This document shows, one piece after another, positions 7,372 to 13,425 of a stretch of 13,425 nucleotides of DNA. The translations under genes were made by a program, and so were the position numbers. How positions within the stretch are numbered: the first letter of the stretch is position 1; each line of letters starts with the position of its first letter. Origin of the DNA: Sutterella sp. (GTDB lineage: Bacteria > Pseudomonadota > Gammaproteobacteria > Burkholderiales > Burkholderiaceae_F); NCBI GenBank assembly GCA_020025955.1, contig JAHHRF010000048.1, positions 1 through 13,425 of the forward strand, in the 5' to 3' direction. Below the pieces are notes generated by a model. That model was not told where the DNA came from. It did not search any database and saw nothing but the letters and a program-made list of their open reading frames with translations.

Positions 7372-8262
7372 TTAGTTAAAGCTACCGACACGCGTCATGT
7401 CGCTTAAGTTTGCCCACACGAAGAAAGCTCGACCCACCAAGTTTTCTTCCGGCATAAAGCCCCAGAAACGGGAGTCTTCACTGTTGTCGCGGTTGTCCCC
7501 CATCACGAAGTAGTGACCGGCCGGCACCTTACAGGCAAAGCCGTTGTCGTAATAGGCACAGTTGGGTTCAATACGCTTTAAGTACTGCATGGGAATCCCA
7601 CTCGGACGGCTCTTCATCTTGAGGATCTTGTGTTCCACCCCATTTAAGTTTTCCACGTACTGATCCAACGTCATCAAGGTTTCAGGGTCCGTGAAGGTAC
7701 CATCAGGCGTTTGCTTTTGCTCCACGCCGTTTAAGTAAAGCACCTTGTCGCGGTATTCCACGAGATCACCCGGCACCCCAATCACGCGCTTGATGTAGTC
7801 CATGGACGGGTCCAGCGGATAGCGAAACACCACCACGTCGCCCGTTTTGGGTTTGGTGCCGTCAGTGACCTGCGTGTGCGCCACCGGCAAACGAATGCCG
7901 TAGTCGTATTTATTCACCAGGATAAAGTCCCCAACGTGCAAGGTGGAAAGCATGGAACCCGACGGAATGCGGAAGGGCTCAAACAAGAAACTGCGCACCA
8001 CAAAGACGATGGCAATCACGGGAAAAAGCCCTGCCGTGTATTCCAACCACCAGGGCTGGCGGCTCATCCGTGCGAGCAAGTCGTTTTGCGCATCCAACAC
8101 TTTCTTTTCACCGCGCTGAATGGCTTCACGGTTAGCAGCTTCAAAGGCGTTAACGGCCGCACGGGCACGTTCTTTACGCGCGGGCTCAAAGCGGAAACGT
8201 TCCAGGAGCCAAAAGACGCCCGTGACCACCGTGAGCACTAAAAGGATTAAAGGAAAATTCAT
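7372..8262 (-). CDS. lepB: Signal peptidase I
   Basis: LepB cleaves signal peptides from exported proteins at the outer face of the inner membrane. The 296-residue protein has a first membrane helix (about 4-20), a charged cytoplasmic stretch (about 22-70), a second helix (about 76-92), then the catalytic domain. The catalytic Ser103 lies in IPSGSM (99-104), the general-base Lys158 in YIKRVIG, and box E (GDNRDNSEDSRFWG) lies near 254-267. A GAGGGG lies 9 nt before the ATG. It sits between the truncated lepB-like gene upstream (15-bp gap) and rnc downstream, in the lepA-lepB-rnc-era order known from proteobacteria. Confidence 0.96.
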   Translation of the reverse strand: MNFPLILLVLTVVTGVFWLLERFRFEPARKERARAAVNAFEAANREAIQRGEKKVLDAQNDLLARMSRQPWWLEYTAGLFPVIAIVFVVRSFLFEPFRIPSGSMLSTLHVGDFILVNKYDYGIRLPVAHTQVTDGTKPKTGDVVVFRYPLDPSMDYIKRVIGVPGDLVEYRDKVLYLNGVEQKQTPDGTFTDPETLMTLDQYVENLNGVEHKILKMKSRPSGIPMQYLKRIEPNCAYYDNGFACKVPAGHYFVMGDNRDNSEDSRFWGFMPEENLVGRAFFVWANLSDMTRVGSFN

Positions 8263-8277
8263 GAGTTCTGTCCCCTC

Positions 8278-8577
8278 TTACGGGAGAATTTGGGGAAGGT
8301 GAAAAAGGGCCCAGATCCCATCCATCATTAAGACGAAGGGAAAGAGGCCAGCCGTGTAGCGAAGGAGAAACCCTTGCCGCATCAAGTCCGCCATTAAGCG
8401 TTCTCGCGCTTGCAGGGTCTCAGGCGCTTCACGCTTGAGGGCCTCGTGATGTACCACATCAAAGGCCGCCACTTCACGCAAGGCATTACGTCGACGTCGG
8501 GGCTTAAAAAAGAGCCCATCCACCAGAAACCCCGTTCCGGTGATGATCGTCAGTCCTAAGAGTCCACCCAAATTCAT
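8278..8577 (-). CDS. Small membrane protein resembling the LepB N-terminal anchor, without a catalytic domain
   Basis: The 99-residue product aligns along its whole length with the first 100 or so residues of the neighbouring LepB. Shared are an MN start, a first hydrophobic helix with an ITG/VTG motif (TIITG here, TVVTG in LepB), FxP followed by an Arg-rich cluster (FKPRRRR versus FEPARKERAR), an AF..., EA... cytoplasmic helix, and an identical YTAGLFP at the second helix. It ends at FHLPQILP-stop, where LepB has FRIPSGSM with the catalytic serine, so it cannot be a peptidase. An upstream in-frame TTG (8628) would add 17 residues; homology favours the ATG at 8577, which lacks a clear Shine-Dalgarno. 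It could be a partner or regulator of LepB, or a decaying tandem duplicate. The frame is intact. No named family is recognised. Confidence 0.7.
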   Translation of the reverse strand: MNLGGLLGLTIITGTGFLVDGLFFKPRRRRNALREVAAFDVVHHEALKREAPETLQARERLMADLMRQGFLLRYTAGLFPFVLMMDGIWALFHLPQILP

Positions 8578-8652
8578 GGTTGTGTCGTCGAATTGAGCCG
8601 TGACCCCACCTGAAAGTTCCCCTCCCAAGTGGAGCCACGCCCCATCGGTTGG

Positions 8653-10446
8653 TTACTTTTCTTCCACCTGCAAAACGGCCAAGAAGGCTTCCTGCGGGAT
8701 CTCCACGGAGCCCACCTGCTTCATGCGCTTCTTACCGGCCTTTTGCTTTTCAAGGAGCTTACGCTTACGCGTGATGTCCCCACCATAGCACTTCGCGAGC
8801 ACGTTTTTGCGCAAGGCTTTGACGTTTTCACGGGCAATGATGTTGGCGCCAATAGCCGCCTGAATCGAGACGTCATACATCTGACGCGGGATGAGGCTAC
8901 GCAAGCGGGTCACGATTTCGCGACCACGGAAGATGGCGTTACTGCGGTGAAGGATGTTGCTTAACGCGTCCACACGGTCGCCATTGATAAGCATGTCCAC
9001 ACGCACCACGTCAGAGGCACGGTATTCCTTGAATTCGTAGTCCATACTCGCGTAGCCACGCGTGGCGGACTTCATACGGTCAAAGAAGTCGAGCACGATT
9101 TCTGCCAAGGGCAATTCGTACGTTAAGTGCACCTGACGGCCATGGTAGGCGAGGTTCGTTTGCACGCCACGCTTTTCTTGGCAGAGCTTCATCACGGCGC
9201 CGACGTGCTCGTCGGGAACGAAAATCGTGACGGTATCAATCGGCTCGCGAATTTCTTCGATCTTGTCCACGGGCGGCAACTTCGAGGGATTTTCCACCTG
9301 CACGACTTCGCCATTGGTCATCATCACTTCGTAGACCACCGAGGGGGCGGTCGTGATCAAGTCCATGTTGTATTCGCGCTCTAAACGCTCCTGGACGATG
9401 TCCATGTGCAGAAGCCCCAAGAAGCCGGCACGGAAACCAAAGCCTAAGGCTTGGGAGACTTCCGGCTCAAACTTTAAGGCGGCGTCATTTAACTGCAATT
9501 TCGTTAACGCGTCACGAAGGGCGTCGTACTGGTTGCTCTCCACCGGATAGAGCCCCGCGAACACCTGAGGCTTCACTTCCTTGAAACCAGGCACGGGCAA
9601 CTCGGCCGGCTTTTGCACGTGCGTTAAGGTATCCCCCACGCGTGCGTCCTTCAATTCCTTGACGCCTGCAATCACAAAGCCCACTTCGCCCGCAGTCAAC
9701 TGAGCGCGCTTTTCGCTCTTCGGCGTAAAGCACCCCACTTGTTCGACCAAATGGTTGGCGCCCGAGGCCATAAAGCGGATCTTGTCCTTGGGCTTTAAGG
9801 TGCCATTGACCACACGCACGAGCATCACCACGCCCACGTAGTTATCGAACCAACTGTCGATAATCAAAGCCTGCAAGGGCGCATCCGAGTCACCCTTCGG
9901 GGGCGGCACGTCACGGACCACGCGCTCTAAGATGTCGTCAATGCCCATGCCGGTCTTCGCCGAACACGGCACCGCATCGGTCGCGTCAATCCCAATCACG
10001 TCCTCGATTTCTTCGCTCGCGGCAATCGGGTCGGCACTGTTTAAGTCCATCTTGTTTAAGACGGGGATGACTTCCACGCCTAAATCAATGGCGGTATAGC
10101 AGTTGGCCACCGTCTGGGCTTCCACCCCTTGAGTGGCGTCCACCACTAAGAGGGCCCCTTCACAAGCGGACAAGGAACGGCTCACTTCGTAGGAGAAGTC
10201 CACGTGCCCCGGGGTGTCAATGAGGTTTAACTTATACGTTTCGCCGTCTTTGGCCTTGTAGGTTAAGGACGCCGTCTGCGCCTTAATCGTGATCCCACGT
10301 TCGCGTTCAAGGTCCATGTTGTCCAAGACCTGCTGACTCATTTCACGATCCGATAAACCACCGCAACGCTGAATCAGTCGGTCGGCCAAGGTGGACTTAC
10401 CGTGGTCGATATGGGCAATGATGGAGAAATTACGAATTTTTTCCAT
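8653..10446 (-). CDS. lepA: Elongation factor 4 (LepA)
   Basis: LepA is a ribosome-associated translational GTPase related to EF-G, implicated in back-translocation and 30S biogenesis. The 597-residue length is typical (E. coli 599). It shows G1 AHIDHGKS (11-18), G2 around ERERGITIK (46-54), G3 DTPGH (76-80) and G4 NKMD (130-133), then EF-G-like domains and the LepA-specific C-terminal domain with RRKL/KKRMK-type basic stretches. It is the first gene of the tight lepA-to-recO-nagZ cluster. No clear Shine-Dalgarno precedes the ATG. The leader just upstream is A/T-rich, so initiation may rely on an unstructured leader. Confidence 0.97.
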   Translation of the reverse strand: MEKIRNFSIIAHIDHGKSTLADRLIQRCGGLSDREMSQQVLDNMDLERERGITIKAQTASLTYKAKDGETYKLNLIDTPGHVDFSYEVSRSLSACEGALLVVDATQGVEAQTVANCYTAIDLGVEVIPVLNKMDLNSADPIAASEEIEDVIGIDATDAVPCSAKTGMGIDDILERVVRDVPPPKGDSDAPLQALIIDSWFDNYVGVVMLVRVVNGTLKPKDKIRFMASGANHLVEQVGCFTPKSEKRAQLTAGEVGFVIAGVKELKDARVGDTLTHVQKPAELPVPGFKEVKPQVFAGLYPVESNQYDALRDALTKLQLNDAALKFEPEVSQALGFGFRAGFLGLLHMDIVQERLEREYNMDLITTAPSVVYEVMMTNGEVVQVENPSKLPPVDKIEEIREPIDTVTIFVPDEHVGAVMKLCQEKRGVQTNLAYHGRQVHLTYELPLAEIVLDFFDRMKSATRGYASMDYEFKEYRASDVVRVDMLINGDRVDALSNILHRSNAIFRGREIVTRLRSLIPRQMYDVSIQAAIGANIIARENVKALRKNVLAKCYGGDITRKRKLLEKQKAGKKRMKQVGSVEIPQEAFLAVLQVEEK

Positions 10447-10693
10447 GGAAAAATAATAAAGAGAGGCGTGTCAACGTGTGAGGGGCTCAAAGGGGAAAGA
10501 ATGACTTCACCTGGTTTGAGTCAACACGCAAAAAAAGAAAGGACCGCACCGTAAAAAGTAGGGCACCTGCGCGTAAGACTTCGCTTTTTTGAGCGGACTC
10601 ACACTCCGTTCAAAGAAAAGGCCTCAAGGGGAAACCAAGGTTCACCTTGTGGACGCTTACGTGGCGCCAAAAGGGGGCACGGTAAAAATAGAA
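10447..10693 (-). other. Probable long 5' leader of lepA, no gene seen
   Basis: If the promoter at 10694-10702 is used, lepA mRNA has a leader of about 240 nt. It contains an inverted repeat CAAGGT-TC-ACCTTG (10636-10649), operator-like in size. A larger imperfect hairpin pairs 10585-10597 with 10605-10617: 13 pairs if transcribed on plus, with two A-C mismatches on minus. Neither arm is followed by a T-tract in a way that makes a terminator. I do not recognise a riboswitch or known ncRNA. Confidence 0.4.
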
Positions 10694-10702
10694 ATTGTAC
10701 CA
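10694..10702 (-). promoter_or_regulatory. Candidate extended -10 promoter for lepA
   Basis: On the minus strand TGGTACAAT gives an extended -10 (TGn-TACAAT). Exactly the same 9-mer lies upstream of acpP at 12567-12575. The -35 region is weak, as is common for extended -10 promoters. Transcription would start near 10687 and drive lepA and the genes behind it. Confidence 0.5.
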
Positions 10703-10754
10703 CCCTAACCCCACCCGTTCGGGGACGACGTTGGGTTTTAGGGGGTAAATGAAA

Positions 10755-10813
10755 AGAAAACGGACATCCACCGACATCCCCCTTTCGAGCGACGTCCTCG
10801 ACATCCGTTTTCT
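10755..10813 (-). terminator. Terminator-like hairpin downstream of fabF
   Basis: A perfect 10-bp stem, AGAAAACGGA (10755-10764) with TCCGTTTTCT (10804-10813), encloses about 39 nt and, on the minus strand, is followed by TTTC-ATTT. The loop carries further GACATCC-like repeats. The position, about 45-100 nt after the fabF stop, fits termination of the fab operon, although the loop is long for a simple intrinsic terminator. Confidence 0.5.
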
Positions 10814-10819
10814 CAAGGC

Positions 10820-10852
10820 AGAAAAGCGGGGGAAACGTGTCCCCACTTTTCT
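10820..10852 (-). terminator. First hairpin after the fabF stop
   Basis: AGAAAAG (10820-10826) pairs with CTTTTCT (10846-10852), extended inward by a GGGG/CCCC stem after a small bulge, with an 8-nt loop. It begins 5 nt beyond the fabF stop. The outer 3' arm itself is U-rich (CTTTTCT), but no clean T-run follows. It may block 3' exonucleases or act with the second hairpin. Confidence 0.5.
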
Positions 10853-10856
10853 TTAA

Positions 10857-12095
10857 TTAGGCGTCAAAACGCTTAAAGATCACCGTGGCGTTGGTCCCAC
10901 CAAAGCCAAAGGAATTCTTCATGGCGTAGTTGATCGTCATCGGGCGAGCGCCTTCCTTACAGCAGTCCACCGGGCAGGCGTCGTCCTGGTCCACCACGTT
11001 GATGGTGGGAGGCGAAATCTGTTCGGAGACCGCCTTCACGGTAAAGATGGACTCGATACCGCCAGCGCCCCCTAACAAGTGCCCCGTCATGCTCTTGGTG
11101 GAGTTAACGACGAGGTTCTCCATGGCGTCGCCAAAGACCGTCTGAATAGCCTTGACCTCGTTGGCGTCCCCAATCGGGGTGCTGGTGCCGTGGGCGTTTA
11201 AGTAGGTGACGTCACGCGCTTCAATGCCTGCACGCTTCAAGGCGTTTTGCATGCAGCGAACGGGGCCGTCCGTGGAGGGGGTGGTGATGTGGTGAGCATC
11301 GCTCGAAAGACCATAACCCACAATTTCCGCGTAGATCTTCGCACCACGCGCCTGGGCGTGCTCTAAGTCTTCTAAGACTAAGACGCCAGCGCCCTCGCCC
11401 ATCACGAAGCCATCACGACCCTTATCAAACGGGCGGGAGGCCGTGGCCGGGTCGTCGTTACGACGGCTCAAGGCATGCATGTTGTCAAAGGCCGCAATCG
11501 CTAAGGGGTGGATGGTGGCTTCGCAGCCCCCCGCGACCATCACCTTGGCGTCACCACGCTTAATCATGTGCATGGCTTCCCCAATGGAGTGAAGGCCCGA
11601 GGAGCACGCGCTCACGTGGGTGAGGTTCGGGCCCTTTAAATTACGCATGATGGCTAACTGACCGCCCGTCATGTTGACGATCGAGCCCGGAATCATAAAG
11701 GGGGAGACGCGACGGGCGCCACGCTCAACGAGCATACGGTCGTTGCGGCTAATCAAGGGCAACCCACCAATCCCCGACCCAATGGCGACACCGGCCTCTG
11801 GGGCCAACTCGTCATCGATGGTTAAACCGGCGTCCTCTAACGCCATGACGCCAGCGGCCACACCAAAGTGCACAAAGCGGTCAAAGCGGCGGATTTCGGG
11901 CACGCCCATGTAAAGCGCGGGGTCAAAACCCTTGACTTCACCGGCGACCTGCGCCCCCAATTCGGAGGGGTCAAAACTTTCAATGCGACCAATGCCGCTC
12001 ACCCCAGCGAGGGCGTTCTTCCAGCTTTCTTCGAGCGTGTTCCCTAAGGGCGACACCATACCGAGACCGGTAACGACAACACGACGTTCGTTCAT
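10857..12095 (-). CDS. fabF: 3-oxoacyl-[acyl-carrier-protein] synthase II
   Basis: FabF condenses malonyl-ACP with acyl-ACP in type II fatty-acid elongation and is needed for cis-vaccenate and temperature control of membrane lipids. The 412-residue product matches the family length. The Cys-His-His active site is visible: Cys164 in SACSSG, His302 in NAHGTSTP and His339 in KSMTGHLLGGAGG, with Lys334. A GAGGA lies about 9 nt upstream of the ATG. It follows acpP by 140 bp with a hairpin between them, and its product uses the acyl carrier protein encoded just upstream. Nothing unusual is seen in the enzyme. Confidence 0.97.
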   Translation of the reverse strand: MNERRVVVTGLGMVSPLGNTLEESWKNALAGVSGIGRIESFDPSELGAQVAGEVKGFDPALYMGVPEIRRFDRFVHFGVAAGVMALEDAGLTIDDELAPEAGVAIGSGIGGLPLISRNDRMLVERGARRVSPFMIPGSIVNMTGGQLAIMRNLKGPNLTHVSACSSGLHSIGEAMHMIKRGDAKVMVAGGCEATIHPLAIAAFDNMHALSRRNDDPATASRPFDKGRDGFVMGEGAGVLVLEDLEHAQARGAKIYAEIVGYGLSSDAHHITTPSTDGPVRCMQNALKRAGIEARDVTYLNAHGTSTPIGDANEVKAIQTVFGDAMENLVVNSTKSMTGHLLGGAGGIESIFTVKAVSEQISPPTINVVDQDDACPVDCCKEGARPMTINYAMKNSFGFGGTNATVIFKRFDA

Positions 12096-12133
12096 GAATC
12101 TTTTCCTCTTTTTCTCAAGAGTACCTATGAAAA

Positions 12134-12165
12134 TGGGACCCGCCCTAATTAGGAACCGGATCCCA
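12134..12165 (-). terminator. Attenuator or weak terminator between acpP and fabF
   Basis: TGGGACCCG (12134-12142) and CGGATCCCA (12157-12165) make a 9-bp stem with one T-G wobble, with a CCTAATTAGG palindrome inside. On the minus strand it is followed by TTTTCAT. A partial terminator here would give more acpP than fabF transcript, matching the high ACP demand of cells. That role is inferred. Confidence 0.5.
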
Positions 12166-12235
12166 TGGAACCTTATGATTATTTAATCACAAGGTGACCG
12201 CGTAGGAGTGACCAACGGTCATCCTCTCGGTTCAA

Positions 12236-12475
12236 TTACTTGGCCGTAGCAGCCTTGATGTAATCGATAGCCTGCTGAACCGTACGGAGGTTTTCCTGTT
12301 CGGTGTCAGGGATTTCGATGCCGAAGGCGTCTTCGAAGGCCATGGAAACTTCCACGGTCATCAAGCTGTCAGCGCCTAAGTCTTCAATGAAAGAAGAGTC
12401 ATTCTGAATGTCTTCTTCCTTGATGCCGAGCTGTTCAGCAACAATCTTCTTAACCTTCTGTTCGATTTCGTCCAT
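12236..12475 (-). CDS. acpP: Acyl carrier protein
   Basis: ACP carries growing acyl chains on a 4'-phosphopantetheine arm. The 79-residue acidic product has the expected helical layout, with helix II starting at LGADSL. Ser37 (Ser36 in the mature E. coli numbering) is the attachment site. The next residues read DSLMTVE, where nearly all bacterial ACPs have DSLDTVE: the Asp38 equivalent is Met. The codon is clearly ATG in the sequence. GGAG lies 8 nt before the ATG at 12475; the upstream in-frame codons (to 12499) are leader. The gene lies between fabG and fabF, as in most proteobacteria. Confidence 0.96.
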   Translation of the reverse strand: MDEIEQKVKKIVAEQLGIKEEDIQNDSSFIEDLGADSLMTVEVSMAFEDAFGIEIPDTEQENLRTVQQAIDYIKAATAK

Positions 12476-12500
12476 TTTATTTACTCCGCTAAAGGGCATA

Positions 12501-12575
12501 CCCCGCCCTCTATGTGCGGGGAAAGTTGAAGGGCCACTGGACCCTAACCATCTAAAGTAGGGTGCTATTGTACCA
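12501..12575 (-). promoter_or_regulatory. acpP promoter (extended -10) and 5' leader hairpins
   Basis: TGGTACAAT (12567-12575, minus strand) is an extended -10; the -35 region near 12590-12595 is TTCCAC-like and weak. Transcription would start near 12560. The leader holds a GC-rich hairpin, CCCCGC (12501-12506) with GCGGGG (12516-12521), and a smaller one at 12531-12544, ahead of the Shine-Dalgarno. A separate acpP promoter inside the fab cluster is common in bacteria. Confidence 0.55.
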
Positions 12576-12609
12576 GTAGTTGCCCGAGTTGTGGAAATTT
12601 GCGTGGGGT

Positions 12610-13374
12610 TTAACCCGTGAACATCCCACCATTGATATGAAGCGTAGTGCCTGTAATATAAGCGCCCGCGTCACTGGCGAGGTAAACCACGGCCTGCGCG
12701 ATATCATCCGTCTGACCGAGGCGAGCAACGGGAATTTGGGACAGCAACGCCGCTTTTTGCTCGTCCGACAACGCGTCCGTCATGTCGGTGGCAATGAAAC
12801 CAGGGGCAATCGTGTTCACGGTAATCCCGCGGCTCCCGACTTCACGGGCTAAGGATTTGCTCATCCCCATGAGGCCCGCTTTGGCCGCGGCGTAGTTCAC
12901 CTGACCGGCGTTACCCATGGCGCCCACGACGGAACCAATCTGGATAATGCGACCACTCTTTTGACGCATCATCGGACGGATCACGGCACGCGCCAGGCGG
13001 AAAGCCCCCGTCAAGTTGGTATTGAGCACTTCGTCAAACTGGTCGTCCTTCATGCGCATGACTAAGGTGTCACGCGTGATACCGGCGTTATTGACCAAGA
13101 TGTCTAAGCGCGAGAACGTGTCGATCACGGTCTTCACCGCGGCGTCACAGCCTTCGGTTTCGGCGACGTTTAACACCAAACCAAAGCCCTCGTTACCCAA
13201 GGCTTTCAATTCATCCGTAATCGCCTGAGCGCCCTTTTCGCTGGTGGCCGTCCCCACCACGGTAGCGCCCGCTAAGGCTAAGGCACGCGCCGTGGCTAAA
13301 CCAATCCCACGGGACGCACCCGACACTAAGGCGACACGGCCCTTTAAGGCCTCAGGAGAAAAAATTGTCGTCAT
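12610..13374 (-). CDS. fabG: 3-oxoacyl-[acyl-carrier-protein] reductase
   Basis: FabG reduces 3-oxoacyl-ACP with NADPH, the first reduction of each elongation cycle. The 254-residue short-chain dehydrogenase has the cofactor loop GASRGIG (19-25), NNAG (95-98), and the catalytic tetrad Asn120, Ser148, Tyr161 and Lys165 (YAAAK), ending TLHINGGMF. AGAAGG lies just before the ATG. It precedes acpP and fabF in the order fabG-acpP-fabF. By my hand count its 23 leucines use TTA 9, TTG 7, CTC 4, CTG 2 and CTT 1, a marked avoidance of CTG. Confidence 0.97.
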   Translation of the reverse strand: MTTIFSPEALKGRVALVSGASRGIGLATARALALAGATVVGTATSEKGAQAITDELKALGNEGFGLVLNVAETEGCDAAVKTVIDTFSRLDILVNNAGITRDTLVMRMKDDQFDEVLNTNLTGAFRLARAVIRPMMRQKSGRIIQIGSVVGAMGNAGQVNYAAAKAGLMGMSKSLAREVGSRGITVNTIAPGFIATDMTDALSDEQKAALLSQIPVARLGQTDDIAQAVVYLASDAGAYITGTTLHINGGMFTG

Positions 13375-13407
13375 AAACCTTCTCTTTACTGTAGAAAAAA
13401 GGAAAAC

Positions 13408-13425
13408 TTATTGCTGAACGTCGGC
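13408..13425 (-). CDS. Possible 3' end of fabD (last five codons and stop)
   Basis: Reading into fabG on the minus strand, a frame Ala-Asp-Val-Gln-Gln ends in TAA at 13408-13410, 33 bp before the fabG ATG. In the usual fab cluster malonyl-CoA:ACP transacylase (fabD) sits here. Five codons cannot prove identity; the call rests on position. Confidence 0.35.
   Translation of the reverse strand, partial: ADVQQ

Noticed and set aside
8578..8628. TTG at 8628 as the start of the LepB-like small gene
   Set aside because: It lacks a ribosome site, and the 17 extra residues have no counterpart in LepB, whose homology begins at the ATG at 8577.
10585..10617. Hairpin in the lepA leader as an intrinsic terminator
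   Set aside because: On neither strand is the stem followed by a T-tract, and on the minus strand two pairs become A-C mismatches.
10610..10846. A 78-codon minus-strand frame in the fabF-lepA gap
   Set aside because: It spans two terminator-like hairpins and the candidate lepA promoter, has no Shine-Dalgarno and resembles no family.
12476..12499. Longer ACP starting eight codons upstream
   Set aside because: The ATG at 12475 has GGAG at an 8-nt spacing and matches the universal ACP N-terminus; the upstream codons cover that ribosome site.

Overview
The window is chromosomal DNA from a Gram-negative bacterium, most likely a betaproteobacterium of the order Burkholderiales. The gene order fabG-acpP-fabF ... 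lepA-lepB-rnc-era-recO ... nagZ is the betaproteobacterial core arrangement, and the protein sequences fit. A Sutterellaceae-like host-associated lineage is my best guess, because the locus looks streamlined and leucine codons lean towards TTA/TTG. That placement is inference.

Layout on the plus strand: the 3' half of a tRNA-Leu(GAG) and its terminator (1-95), then nikR, a nickel-responsive repressor with an unusual histidine-rich C-terminal tail (159-683). A bidirectional terminator (726-756) separates it from the convergent minus-strand block that fills the rest.

Minus strand, in transcription order from the right edge: the last codons of a probable fabD, then fabG, acpP and fabF (fatty-acid elongation). 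A 410-bp gene-free gap with terminator-like hairpins and a promoter follows. Next come lepA, a truncated lepB-like membrane gene, lepB, rnc, era, an in-frame recO-nagZ fusion ORF, pncB, and a separate NhaD-type Na+/H+ antiporter gene. The lepA-to-recO-nagZ genes are tightly packed (overlaps or gaps below about 80 bp) and look like one operon for translation, protein export, RNA processing, ribosome assembly, recombination and wall recycling.

The most notable points are: (1) one uninterrupted reading frame joins a full-length RecO to a full-length NagZ where related bacteria carry pdxJ and acpS between them; (2) a small ORF between lepA and lepB resembles the membrane anchor of LepB and stops where the catalytic serine motif would begin; (3) ACP carries Met instead of the conserved Asp two residues after the phosphopantetheine serine, a residue that contacts AcpS, in a locus that has lost acpS; (4) rpoE and the rse/muc genes are absent between fabF and lepA; (5) NikR has a His-rich tail. 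No mobile element, CRISPR array or phage gene was seen.
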